NCBI GenBank assembly: GCA_963828625.1
Contig: CAWHEX010000009.1
Coordinates: 248,001 to 312,000, forward strand
Length of the DNA stretch: 64,000 nt
Reading direction: 5' to 3'
Source of the DNA: PALSA-894 sp963828625
GTDB lineage: Bacteria; Pseudomonadota; Alphaproteobacteria; Rhizobiales; Xanthobacteraceae
This document shows positions 7,736 through 16,558 of the stretch, in pieces; the stretch's first letter is position 1; each line of letters opens with the position of its first letter. Position numbers and translations under genes: made by a program. The notes under the pieces were generated by a model. The model was not told the DNA's origin, made no database searches, and saw only the letters and a list, made by a program, of their open reading frames with translations.

Positions 7736-9439
7736 ATGCCGCCCGCCATTGCCGCCCTTGGTACTCGCTTCTTCGGTGCATCGCGCGCCGAGCGCGGCCA
7801 CATCGCCGGCCTTGCGGTGCTGGGCGCGCTTCACATCGCCGCGCTGCTCGTGCTTCTGGCGACCGAAAGCCGCCTCGTGCCGCAACTGGCGTTTGTCCTC
7901 TCGTGGGGCTTTTTCAACTTCTGCTGGATGCTGCTGCTGCGCCGCCCGGCGGTCGCCGCCGCCATCTCGCTCGCGTTCCTCGCGCTGCTGATCCTGCTGT
8001 CGCAGTTCAAGCACGACATCTTGCTGATGACCATCAACTTCGTCGACCTGATGATCATCGATGCGGACACGTTCTCCTTCCTGATGAAGATTTTCCCCAA
8101 TCTCGGCGTGAAGGTCGCGATTGCGGTCACGCTGGTGGTTGCCGGGCTCATCCTGATCTGGCGCTACGATCCGTTCCGCGTTCGCCGCCATGTCGCGCTG
8201 CTCGGCGCGGCCGGATGCCTGGCGAGCCTTGTGAGCCTCGCGGTCGCGGTCCCGAGCGATCCATGGGAAGAGTTCTACGCGGAGAATTATTTCTCGAAGT
8301 TCACGCGTTCTGGCGTCACGGCGGTCGGCGACCTGATTGTGCGCGGCGTGCTGGAAGCCGATGCGGCGACGCCTGACCGGCTCGCCGTCGCGCCTCCGCC
8401 GTGCACGATGAGCAAGCCGCCGCATATCGTGATGGTGTTCGACGAGTCGAGCTTCGATGCGCGCGCGCTTCCTGACGTCAAAATTCCCCCGGGCTATGGC
8501 CCGCATTTCCTCTCGAGCGACGGCAAGCAGCGCTCGCTGATGGTCGAGGGAGCAGGGGGCCCGAGCTGGTACACCGAATACAATGTGCTGACCGGCCTTT
8601 CGGCGCGCTCCTACGGGCGCTTTGCCGAGTTCGTCACGCGCATTGCGGCGGGCCGCGTCGAGCGCGGCTTGCCGCAGACGCTACGAAACTGCGGCTACAA
8701 GACCTTCACGTTCTATCCGATGTACGGCGCGTTCCTCAGCGCGCGAAAATTCCAGACGACGGCCGGCATCCAGAGTTTCCACGATTCGGAATCGCTCGGT
8801 GCGAATTTCCTCGATCCGGATTCCTTCTACTACGGCAAGGCGCTCGACACGCTCGCGAAGCGGCAGGGCAGGGACCCGCTGTTCATGCTCGTGTACACCG
8901 CGCAGAACCATTTCCCTTGGAGCTTCCGCTTCCGGCCCGACCTTGCGCCGGAGTGGCGCGATCCGGGCAACCGCGCGGATGTCGACGAATACCTGCGCCG
9001 TCAGCATCTCAGCGCGGTCGATTATCAGGCCTTCGTTGCGCGGCTGAAACGCGACTTTCCGGATGAACCGTTCCTGATCGTGCGCTTCGGCGATCATCAA
9101 CCCTATTTCGCTCGCAACCTGATCGACCCGCACCAGGACGACTCGATGGTCGCGCGGCGCGTGGCGGCGGGCGATCCGCGGTTCCTCACGACGTATTACG
9201 CCATCAACACGATCAACTTCACGCCGCGCAATCTGTCCTCTGCGGTCGATGCGCTCGATGCGCCCTATCTGCCGCTGGTTGTGCTGGAGGCCGCGGGCGT
9301 GCCGCTCGATCCCTCGTTCGCCGAGCAGAAGAAGATCCTGCAGCGCTGCAACGGGCTGTTCTATCGCTGCAACGGCGGCGCCGAGGCGCGCCGGTTCAAC
9401 CGGCTGCTGATCGACGCCGGACTGATCAAGGGGCTCTAG
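7736..9439 (+). CDS. membrane-anchored sulfatase/phosphoglycerol transferase-fold protein (LTA synthase-like)
   Basis: A 567-residue alkaline-phosphatase-superfamily protein with about five N-terminal membrane helices (residues ~20-185), then a large periplasmic domain. The catalytic domain shows HIVMVFDESSF (metal Asp/Glu), the segment GPSWYTEYNVLTG where the nucleophilic Thr/Ser normally lies, and RFGDHQPYF (Asp-His metal ligands). Relatives transfer phosphoglycerol or phosphoethanolamine head groups to lipids or glycans. The start is uncertain: GTG 7721 is in frame, ATG 7736 is preferred, and neither has a clear Shine-Dalgarno sequence. A Pho-box-like repeat lies upstream, which would suit a lipid or envelope remodelling enzyme. 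Confidence 0.82.
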   Translation: MPPAIAALGTRFFGASRAERGHIAGLAVLGALHIAALLVLLATESRLVPQLAFVLSWGFFNFCWMLLLRRPAVAAAISLAFLALLILLSQFKHDILLMTINFVDLMIIDADTFSFLMKIFPNLGVKVAIAVTLVVAGLILIWRYDPFRVRRHVALLGAAGCLASLVSLAVAVPSDPWEEFYAENYFSKFTRSGVTAVGDLIVRGVLEADAATPDRLAVAPPPCTMSKPPHIVMVFDESSFDARALPDVKIPPGYGPHFLSSDGKQRSLMVEGAGGPSWYTEYNVLTGLSARSYGRFAEFVTRIAAGRVERGLPQTLRNCGYKTFTFYPMYGAFLSARKFQTTAGIQSFHDSESLGANFLDPDSFYYGKALDTLAKRQGRDPLFMLVYTAQNHFPWSFRFRPDLAPEWRDPGNRADVDEYLRRQHLSAVDYQAFVARLKRDFPDEPFLIVRFGDHQPYFARNLIDPHQDDSMVARRVAAGDPRFLTTYYAINTINFTPRNLSSAVDALDAPYLPLVVLEAAGVPLDPSFAEQKKILQRCNGLFYRCNGGAEARRFNRLLIDAGLIKGL

Positions 9440-9519
9440 CTCTGCCCACGGCTTGCATCCTGTCTCCATCCCGCTAGCTTGCGGGCACGCAGCGCCAACC
9501 ATCCCAACAGAGGAAACGC

Positions 9520-10356
9520 ATGGCCGCAGCTTCGAGCGCAGCACGCAGCGTCTCCGCGGCCCGAGCCGTTGCCCTGCGCGATACCTCGGTGACATTTCGC
9601 CTGGCCGACGGCGGCGCCTATACGGCGGTCGAGGGCTGCACGCTCGAAGTCGCGGATGGCGAGTTCGTCGCGATCGTCGGACCGACCGGCTGCGGCAAGT
9701 CGACGCTGCTCAATGTCGCCGCGGGCCTGATCGCGCCGTCGCACGGCGACGCGACGATCTTCGGCCAAGCGCTGCCCGGCCTCAACCGGCAGGCCGGCTA
9801 CCTGTTTCAAGCCGAGGCGCTGTTCCCGTGGAAGACCGCGATCGAGAACGTCGCGATCGGGCTTGAGATTGCCGGTACCTCGAAGGCCGAGGCGCGCGAA
9901 CGTGCCGAGAAATGGCTGACGCGCGTCGGCCTTGCGGGGTTCGGCGACCGCTATCCGCATATGCTTTCGGGCGGGCAGCGCAAGCGCGTGGGTCTGGTGC
10001 AGGTGCTGATCCGCGATCCGAAGATATTGCTGATGGACGAGCCGTTCGGCCCGCTCGACGCGCAGACGCGCCAGATCATGGGCAACCTGCTGCTCGACCT
10101 GTGGAGCGCGGACCGCAAGGCCGTGATGTTCGTCACGCACGATCTCGAAGAGGCGATCGCACTCTCCGACCGCGTCGTCATCATGTCGGCGGGGCCGGCC
10201 GCGCGCATCATCGGCAACTGGACCGTGCCGCTTACGCGCCCGCGCGACATTGGCGAGGTCAAGCTCGATCCCGCGTTCCACAAGCTGCATCGGGAAATCT
10301 GGGAAGCGCTGAAGGACGAGGTGATGAAGGGTTACGCGCAGACGGGAGGAGGATGA
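9520..10356 (+). CDS. NitT/TauT-type ABC transporter ATP-binding protein
   Basis: A 278-residue cytoplasmic ATPase of the nitrate/sulfonate/pyrimidine importer family. Walker A GPTGCGKST is at residues 54-62, signature LSGGQRKR at ~149-156, Walker B ILLMDEPFGPLD at ~169-180, and the H-loop is in MFVTHDLEEAI. Lengthy Ala-rich N-terminus; AGAGGAAA precedes the ATG. It overlaps the permease start by ATGATGA, so the two are translated together. There is no solute-binding protein next to it. A weak promoter candidate, TTGCAT-16 bp-TAGCTT, lies at 9453-9480. Confidence 0.92.
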   Translation: MAAASSAARSVSAARAVALRDTSVTFRLADGGAYTAVEGCTLEVADGEFVAIVGPTGCGKSTLLNVAAGLIAPSHGDATIFGQALPGLNRQAGYLFQAEALFPWKTAIENVAIGLEIAGTSKAEARERAEKWLTRVGLAGFGDRYPHMLSGGQRKRVGLVQVLIRDPKILLMDEPFGPLDAQTRQIMGNLLLDLWSADRKAVMFVTHDLEEAIALSDRVVIMSAGPAARIIGNWTVPLTRPRDIGEVKLDPAFHKLHREIWEALKDEVMKGYAQTGGG

Positions 10357-11144
10357 TGAACCGCACGACGCTGCTGGCGCTTCAGATCCTCGTCGCGGTC
10401 GTGTCGATCGCGCTGTGGCACATTCTTACCACCGTGCCGATCGGCGGCGTGAAGCTGTTGCCGCCATTCTTTTTCTCGACGCCCGGCGACGTCGCCTCGC
10501 GCGTGATCAAGTGGTTCGTCGACGGTTCGATCTGGCGGCATCTGTGGATCACGCTGGTCGAGGCGATGCTTGCCTTCGTGATCGGCTCGCTGGGCGGCGT
10601 GCTGGTCGGCTTTTGGTTCGCCCGCAAGCCGATGATCAATGCGGTGTTCGATCCCTATGTGAAAATGCTCAACGCGCTGCCGCGTGTCGTGCTGGCGCCG
10701 ATCTTCGCACTCTGGTTCGGGCTCGGGATCGCCTCGAAAGTCGCGCTCGGCTTCACGCTGGTGTTCTTCATCGTGTTCTTCAACGTCTATCAGGGCGTGA
10801 AGGAAGTCAGCCCCACCGTGCTCGCCAATGCCCGCATGCTCGGGATGAGCGAGCGGCAGCTGATGCGCCACGTCTACTGGCCCTCCGCGCTGTCATGGAT
10901 GTTCTCCTCGCTGCACACGTCAGTGGGCTTCGCGGTCGTGGGCGCGGTGGTGGGCGAATATCTAGGCTCCGCGGCAGGGCTCGGATACATCATCCAGCAG
11001 GCCGAGGGCGTGTTCGACGTTGCGGGCGTGTTCGCCGGCATGTTCGTGCTCGCGGTGTTCGTCATCGTGATCGATATGGCGGTGACGGCGATCGAGAAGC
11101 GGCTGCTCGTGTGGCGGCCGGTCGCCTCGATGGATGTGCGATAG
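10353..11144 (+). CDS. NitT/TauT-type ABC transporter permease
   Basis: A 263-residue inner-membrane permease (BPD_transp_1 type) with about six hydrophobic helices. The conserved EAA-loop region reads VLANARMLGMSERQLMRHVYWPSA, which docks onto the ATPase encoded immediately upstream. The GGGAGGAGG ribosome site directly precedes the ATG pair at 10353 and 10356; either can be used, and 10356 has the better spacing. An open frame extends far upstream but lies inside the ATPase gene and is not real. The substrate is unknown. Confidence 0.92.
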   Translation: MMNRTTLLALQILVAVVSIALWHILTTVPIGGVKLLPPFFFSTPGDVASRVIKWFVDGSIWRHLWITLVEAMLAFVIGSLGGVLVGFWFARKPMINAVFDPYVKMLNALPRVVLAPIFALWFGLGIASKVALGFTLVFFIVFFNVYQGVKEVSPTVLANARMLGMSERQLMRHVYWPSALSWMFSSLHTSVGFAVVGAVVGEYLGSAAGLGYIIQQAEGVFDVAGVFAGMFVLAVFVIVIDMAVTAIEKRLLVWRPVASMDVR

Positions 11145-11198
11145 CGAAGCCGCCGCGCGGCTGATACGCTTCTCTCCAATAAACATGGGGAGGAGATC

Positions 11199-12212
11199 AT
11201 GCGTTCACTCGCGCTCGCGTTTGCATCAGCGCTCGCCGTCACGCCCGCCGCCGCCGACTACATGGTGAAGGAAGTCGGCAGCTTCCACGTCGGCGGACGA
11301 AGCGAGACGCTTTCCGGGTTGCCGTCAAAAGAAGTCGTCTTCAGCGCCGGCATGCCGGCGATCAAGCTCGATCCGAACGGCGAGTTCGAGGTCGAGCAGA
11401 TGTACGTTCAGTACGTCAAGCTCGCGCAGCCCAAGGCCAAGGTGCCGCTGCTGTTGTGGCACGGTGGCGGACTCTCCGGCGTGACCTGGGAGACCAAGCC
11501 GGACGGCAAGCCGGGCTGGCAGCAGTTCTTCCTCAACGCAGGCTACGACACTTACGTCTCGGACGCGGTCGAGCGCGGCCGCGCCTCATGGGCGCGCTAT
11601 CCGGAGATCTTCAAGAGCGAGCCGGTCTTCCGCACCAAGAAAGAGGCGTGGGAGCTGTTCCGCATAGGGCCGACGTACGAGGTCGGCGGCCAGCGCGTTG
11701 CATTCGAGGGACAGCAATTTCCCGTCGAAGCGCTGGACGCTTTCATGAAGCAGGGCGTGCCGCGCTGGGTGACCAACGACGCGTCGACGCAGAAAGCCTA
11801 TGACGCGCTGGTGCAGAAAGTTTGCCCGTGCATCATCGTGGTGCACAGCCAGGGCGGAAACTTCGCTTTCAACGCGGCGCTCAATGCACCCGACAAGGTG
11901 AAGGCGTTGATCGCGGTCGAGCCATCAGGCGCACCCGATCCCGCGAAGGTCGAGGCCGCGAAGCTCAAGGGCGTGCCGCTGTTGATCGTGTGGGGCGACT
12001 TCATCGACAAGCATGCGGTGTGGCAAAAGGTTGCCGCCAACCCGATCAAGTGGGGCGAGGCCATCAAGGCGGCCGGCGGAACGGTGGACACGTTCGAGCT
12101 GCCGAAGATGGGCATCAAGGGCAACACCCACATGCTCATGATGGACCGCAACTCTGACGAGGTCGCAAAGCTCGTGCACGAGTGGATCGGCAAGCAGGGG
12201 CTGATGAACTAG
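11199..12212 (+). CDS. secreted alpha/beta-hydrolase (esterase)
   Basis: A 337-residue protein with a Sec signal peptide (MRSLALAFASALAVTPAAA, cleavage near residue 19) and an alpha/beta-hydrolase fold. Visible motifs: LLLWHGGGLSGVTWE (oxyanion region), IIVVHSQGGNFAF (nucleophile Ser in HSQGG), LLIVWGDFIDKH (acid), and GIKGNTHMLMMDRN (catalytic His). It belongs to the group of putative periplasmic esterases seen in many Hyphomicrobiales. It follows the NitT-type permease by 54 bp with its own GGGGAGGAG ribosome site, so it may release or process the transporter's substrate. Confidence 0.82.
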   Translation: MRSLALAFASALAVTPAAADYMVKEVGSFHVGGRSETLSGLPSKEVVFSAGMPAIKLDPNGEFEVEQMYVQYVKLAQPKAKVPLLLWHGGGLSGVTWETKPDGKPGWQQFFLNAGYDTYVSDAVERGRASWARYPEIFKSEPVFRTKKEAWELFRIGPTYEVGGQRVAFEGQQFPVEALDAFMKQGVPRWVTNDASTQKAYDALVQKVCPCIIVVHSQGGNFAFNAALNAPDKVKALIAVEPSGAPDPAKVEAAKLKGVPLLIVWGDFIDKHAVWQKVAANPIKWGEAIKAAGGTVDTFELPKMGIKGNTHMLMMDRNSDEVAKLVHEWIGKQGLMN

Positions 12213-12221
12213 CCGACACGC

Positions 12222-12256
12222 CTCACCGCTCGCCCGCGCGGGCGGTGAGATTTGTT
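12222..12256. terminator. bidirectional hairpin between convergent genes
   Basis: CTCACCGC (12222-12229) pairs with GCGGTGAG (12242-12249) around a GC-rich loop, followed on the plus strand by ATTTGTT. It lies between the convergent esterase and AroE-like genes, where a shared terminator is expected. Confidence 0.55.
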
Positions 12257-12260
12257 GCGG

Positions 12261-13052
12261 TCAGCGCCCGAGCAGAAAATCGGTGATGAAGTCGGCCTGC
12301 GCGTCGAACATTTCCTTGCCGTTCTGCGTGCGGCAGCCTTTGGCCTGAGCGGCGGCGAGCAGCGGCGTCGTGAGCGGCTGGGTGATGATATCGGCGACGA
12401 ACATCTTCTGATCGAGCCGCGCGACGTCGGCGGGCGAGGCATCGCCGGCCTTCATGCCGGCAGGCGTTGCGTTGACTATGAGGTCGAAGCCTGACGGGTC
12501 GGCCTTCTCGGTCACCGCGATCTTGTGGCCGTGGCCGCCAAGGCGCGCGACCAGCGCGTCGCGCTTTGCGGTGTCGAGGTCGCACAGCGTGACGCTGGCA
12601 CCTTCCATGGTGAGCGAGAGCGCCAGTGCGGAGCCCGCGCCGCCGGCGCCGATTTGCAGCGCGCGTTTGCCTTTCGGATCGAAGCTGTTGCGCTTGAGTG
12701 CCGCGATGAAGCCGCCGCCGTCGGTCATGTCGCCGGTCCAGCGATTGTCCTTGTCCCGGCGCATCACGTTGCACACTTCGAGCACGCGCGCGCGCTCGGT
12801 GGTCGTGTCGCAATGGCGGAACGCGACCGGCTTGTGCGGCACCGTGATGACGATGCCGTCTAGGTTCGGCAGCTTCTTGGCGAGCTTGAAGAAATCGTCG
12901 ATGTCGGCGGGCTTCACCTGCACCGGGATCATGATCGCGTCATGCCCGCGCCCGTAGAACCCCTGCGTAATGCCGGCAGGCGATTTCACCTGCGCGATCG
13001 GATCGCCGATGGTGACGTGGATGCGGGTGGCGCCGTTCAGTGCGGGGAGCAT
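12261..13052 (-). CDS. shikimate/quinate dehydrogenase-like protein (AroE family)
   Basis: A 263-residue NAD(P)-dependent dehydrogenase with the AroE two-domain layout. The substrate domain has VITVPHKP (catalytic Lys) and GDMTDGGGF (catalytic Asp, where classical AroE has NTD). The Rossmann domain has the glycine motif QIGAGGAGSALALSL. The departures from the canonical NVTIPHK and NTDxxG motifs, and the location in a catabolic operon rather than with dnaQ/coaE, argue that it is a paralogue acting on quinate or a related acid, not the main shikimate dehydrogenase. It is the last gene of the minus-strand operon. Confidence 0.78.
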   Translation of the reverse strand: MLPALNGATRIHVTIGDPIAQVKSPAGITQGFYGRGHDAIMIPVQVKPADIDDFFKLAKKLPNLDGIVITVPHKPVAFRHCDTTTERARVLEVCNVMRRDKDNRWTGDMTDGGGFIAALKRNSFDPKGKRALQIGAGGAGSALALSLTMEGASVTLCDLDTAKRDALVARLGGHGHKIAVTEKADPSGFDLIVNATPAGMKAGDASPADVARLDQKMFVADIITQPLTTPLLAAAQAKGCRTQNGKEMFDAQADFITDFLLGR

Positions 13053-13074
13053 GCTTGTCCTTTTCTTCTTTCTT

Positions 13075-13101
13075 CACCCCTCCCGGCAAGCGGGAGGGGT
13101 G
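13075..13101. repeat. perfect GC-rich palindrome (dispersed-repeat type)
   Basis: An 11-bp perfect stem, CACCCCTCCCG / CGGGAGGGGTG, with a GCAAG loop. Neither strand has a T-tract after it, so it is not a typical intrinsic terminator. It resembles the short dispersed palindromes common in Bradyrhizobium-like genomes, and it lies between the dctP-like and aroE-like genes of one operon. Confidence 0.6.
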
Positions 13102-13125
13102 CGTACCTGCTGCGCGGTGAGACGA

Positions 13126-14143
13126 TCAATACAACGACTTGTACTTGGTCAGGCTGTCCTTCAGATCCTTCATGATCTCTTCCGGATTGTAGCCCGCCTT
13201 CTTGGCGTTCTCGGCCCATTCAGCATAGAGCGGCTCGGCGGCCTTGCGCCATTCGGCAAGCTGCTCTGGCGTCAGTGCGTTGAGCTCGTGGCCCTGCGCC
13301 TTGATCTTGTCGCGGCCGCCGGCCTCGAACGCCGCCCAAGGCGCGGCGATCTTTTCCGACCATTCCGGCGTGCAGTGATCGTCGATGACTTTTTTCTGTG
13401 ACGCCGAAAGCGCCTCGTATTTACCCTTGTTGATCACCCAACCCTGCTCGGTGACATAGAACGCGCTGTCGACGTGATACTTCGTCACCTTGTCGATGCC
13501 GAACAGCACAATCGAACCCCACGGGAAGGTGATCGCCTCGGCGACGCCCTTCTCCAGCACGTCGCGCAACTCCGGCGCGGACGCGTTCACGTTGGTGCCG
13601 CCGAGCAGCGAGATGAAGCGCGCGATGGTGGCGTTCGCGGGCCGCACCTTCATGCCCTTGATGTCGCCGGGCACGACGATCTTCTTCTTGGTGGAATGGA
13701 ATGTGCCGGGATCGTGCGCGAAGGTGAGGCAGTATTTGACGTCGGCCATCTCCTTGCCGGCGTATTTGCGGTACCACGCGTCGAGCGCGGCGCTGCCTTC
13801 CTTCGCGTTGGCGAACAGGAACGGCAGCTCCATCGCGCCCATCACCGGGAAGCGGCCGGGCTCGTAACCCGGATTGACGTGCGCCACGTCGGCGATGCCG
13901 TCGCGCGCCATGTTGTAGTGATCGAACGCCTTGCCGAGCTGCTGGGCCGGAAAGATCTTCATCTTGATCGTGCCGCCCGAGGCCTTCTCGATCGAGGCGG
14001 CCCAGGCTTCAGCCGACGGATGCATCGGGTGCGACGCCGGCACCCAGTGCGCGAAGCGCCACTCGACGGTCTTGTCCTGCGCGAGCGCGGGGCCCGCGCA
14101 CAGCAGCGCGGCGCAGCGCGGCGATTTTTCCGATGTGTTTCAT
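13126..14143 (-). CDS. TRAP transporter substrate-binding protein DctP-like (frameshift in signal peptide)
   Basis: A periplasmic binding protein of the DctP/TRAP family, which captures organic acids. The mature part is intact: VPASHPMHPSAEAW, then GYEPGRFPVMGAMELPF, KGMKVRPANATIARF and a C-terminal helix ending SLTKYKSLY. The ATG at 14143 follows GGGAGGAA and begins MKHIGKIAAL, but the frame then slips; the neighbouring frame supplies LLCAGPALAQDKTVEWRF, a normal signal-peptide end. One extra base near 14110-14125 explains this. An alternative in-frame start at 14043 would lack export. No DctQ or DctM membrane subunits are nearby. Confidence 0.8.
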
Positions 14144-14205
14144 GCCATTCCTCCCTGACGAATTATTGTTATCGAGTATCACATTCCGGCGCCGGGCGCG
14201 CCAAG

Positions 14206-15122
14206 TCACTCTGCGGCTGCCTTCTTGTCGCGCCTTTCCCACCAAGTGTAGGCCAGCGTGTGGTCCTTCTCGGCGCCCACCTGGTCGCGCGCCTCGTGCA
14301 GCAGCGCTGAGGAGAGGCGAGTGAGGGGAGAATCCACGTCGATTGCCGTCGGCAAGGTCGGCCGCGATGCCCACGTCCTTCGCCAGCAGGCCGAGCGCGA
14401 AGCCGGAGGCGAACTGGCGCGAGACGACATGCTGCTTGGCGACGTTCTCGGTGTTGAAGCTCTTGCCGGTCGAGACGTTCATCACGTCGACCATGGTGGC
14501 CGGGTCGAGCCCGAACCGCTCGCCGACGAGAAGCGCCTCCGACACCGCGATGAACGCCGTGCCCGCCACGAAGTTGTTCAGCGCCTTCATGGCGTGGCCG
14601 TTGCCCGGGCCGCCCACGTCAAAGAGGCGCGTGCCCATCTTGGCGAGCACCGGCTTGGCGGCGGCGATCGCGGCAGCGTCGCCGCCGATCATGATCGCGA
14701 GCGTGCCGTCGGTGGCGCGTGGTACGCCGCCGGACACCGGCGCATCGACGAACGCGAGTCCGCGTTTGGCGAGGTCCGCATGCGTCGCCCGCGTGCCGAC
14801 CGGATCGGCCGAGCTCATGTCGATGACGGTGCGCGCCTTTGGGCAGCGCGTTCGCGAGCGCGCCGCCTTCCGTTTCGAGCAGGCAGGCGCGCACCTCCTT
14901 GCCGGTCGGCAGCATGGTGACGATGGCGTCCACCTGCTTGCCGAGCTCGGCGAGGGTCGCGGCGGACTTCGCGCCGATATCCCTCGCGGCTTGCTGCGCG
15001 CGCTTCGCATCGAGGTCATAAAGGACGACCTGATAGCCGCCCTTCACCAGATTGGCGGCCATCGGCCGGCCCATGTTTCCGATGCCGATGAATCCGACGG
15101 TTTTGATGTCAGCCACCACCAC
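14206..15122 (-). pseudogene. 3-hydroxyisobutyrate dehydrogenase-family oxidoreductase (two frameshifts)
   Basis: A beta-hydroxyacid dehydrogenase. The start (VKTVGFIGIGNMGRPMAANL-type Rossmann motif) is in one frame up to LANALPKGA near 14840. The middle (VIDMSSADPVGTR, DAPVSGGVPRA, and GNGHAMKALNNF with the catalytic Lys) is in a second frame. The end (SPLTRLSSALLHEARDQVG to KKAAAE) is in a third from about 14350. Both breaks are single-base; the first is an AAA where AA would restore the frame. All catalytic motifs survive, so I favour a sequence error. GTG starts at 15122, 15119 or 15116 follow AGGGG. Confidence 0.78.
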
Positions 15123-15148
15123 AGCCCCTGTTCCTGAACGAGAAAAAT

Positions 15149-16549
15149 CTATTTGAGCGCCGTCGCCTCGACCAGCGGGCGGATGTCACCGATGGTCTCG
15201 ACATCCCAGAGCTGCCGCACCAGCGCCGTGGCGCGCGCGGCGCCCAGCACGGGCTCGACATTGTCGATGAACTTTTGCTCCAGCCCGGCGTCGTCGAGCG
15301 GCACGATGCGCGAGCCGAGCGCCTCGTCGGCCTGCCGCACGAATGTTCCGCGCGGCGTCGTCACGGTAACGCGCGCGGGGCGCAGCTTCGGATACAGCCC
15401 GTCGATCTCGGGCGGCGCCGTGATGGTGAGCTTCTTGGCGAACTCGCCGAAGGCCGGATCGGCCCGCGTCTCCGCATTGAAATGATGCACCTTGATGCCG
15501 CGGAAGCGCGCCGCGAGCCCCATCAGGTAGGGGAACGAGAGCTGTGCGCTGGCGTAATCGTCCCAGCCGGTGTGCGCGTGTTCGGCGGCGATGCGATAGG
15601 TCTCGACGTCGACGTGCTTGATCTCGCTCGTGTCGATCTTCTCGTCGTTCATCAGGCCGAACAGTGCCTCGACGGCAGGCTGGATGTGGCGGCAGCACGC
15701 ATAAGGTTTGATGTAGCAGTCGGTGATGCCGAACGGGACGTCCGGCGGCAGCGTGATCGGGCGCGCCTTGTCGGAGCGGCCGAACGCGAAGGCCTGCATG
15801 AAGCCGTCGCGCGCCTCGATCACGTTGGGCGGGCCGTTCACGCCAATCTCGGCAAGCAGCGCCGCCTGGATGCCCTCGCGCGAGGCGTGGCCGGCGTGCA
15901 GGCGCTTGATGTCGGCGCCGCCGTTGACGAAAGCGAACAGGCCGGCGGCAGCGCTCGCCGCGATGCCGAGCGAGTCCGCAATCTGCTGCGTGTTGAGCCT
16001 GCGCAGCTTCGCGACTGCGACCGCCGCGCCGAACGGGCCGACCGCGCTGGTCGGATGGAAGCCGCGCTGGCGCAGATCGGGCGCGCAGGCGCGCGCGAGG
16101 CAGATCGCGACTTCGTAGCCAGCGACGACCGCCTCGACGATCTGTGCGCCGCTCGCGCCACACTCGTAGCCGACGCTGAGCGCCGCCGGTACGACCGTGC
16201 AGCCGCAATGTGCCGAACCGACACGATAGCCGTCGTCCAGCTCGATGCCGTGCGCCGCCGTGCCGCCGAGGAACGCCGCATCGAGCAGGTCATGGCGCTT
16301 CGCCCGCCCCGGCACGGGAATCTTGCCGCCGACCGCGCGCACGTTCGCCAGCATCGTCTCGGCATTGGTCGCCACATCGCCCGGCGCGCCCGCGATCATC
16401 ACGCCGACGGTATCGAGCAAATGACGGCGCGCGTAGTAGCGCACCTCGTCATCGAGATCGGTATGGCGCAAACCGTTCGCGAACTTGACGATCGTGTCGG
16501 TCGCGCCTGCGGCGGGGTGCAACGTGTGAGCTTCGGCGGCATGGGACAT
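15149..16549 (-). CDS. MmgE/PrpD family protein
   Basis: A 466-residue member of the 2-methylcitrate dehydratase/iminodisuccinate epimerase family. Recognisable regions: the N-terminal helical domain with YYARRHLLDTVGVMIAG, GTAAHGIELDDGYRVGSAHCG, FHPTSAVGPFGAAVAVAKL, DIKRLHAGHASREG and YIKPYACCRHIQPAVEAL. Family members dehydrate or isomerise branched carboxylic acids. Prp partners (prpB, prpC) are absent here, so methylcitrate itself is not indicated. It sits between two beta-hydroxyacid dehydrogenases in the catabolic operon. Confidence 0.87.
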   Translation of the reverse strand: MSHAAEAHTLHPAAGATDTIVKFANGLRHTDLDDEVRYYARRHLLDTVGVMIAGAPGDVATNAETMLANVRAVGGKIPVPGRAKRHDLLDAAFLGGTAAHGIELDDGYRVGSAHCGCTVVPAALSVGYECGASGAQIVEAVVAGYEVAICLARACAPDLRQRGFHPTSAVGPFGAAVAVAKLRRLNTQQIADSLGIAASAAAGLFAFVNGGADIKRLHAGHASREGIQAALLAEIGVNGPPNVIEARDGFMQAFAFGRSDKARPITLPPDVPFGITDCYIKPYACCRHIQPAVEALFGLMNDEKIDTSEIKHVDVETYRIAAEHAHTGWDDYASAQLSFPYLMGLAARFRGIKVHHFNAETRADPAFGEFAKKLTITAPPEIDGLYPKLRPARVTVTTPRGTFVRQADEALGSRIVPLDDAGLEQKFIDNVEPVLGAARATALVRQLWDVETIGDIRPLVEATALK

Positions 16550-16558
16550 GCGGAGGTC

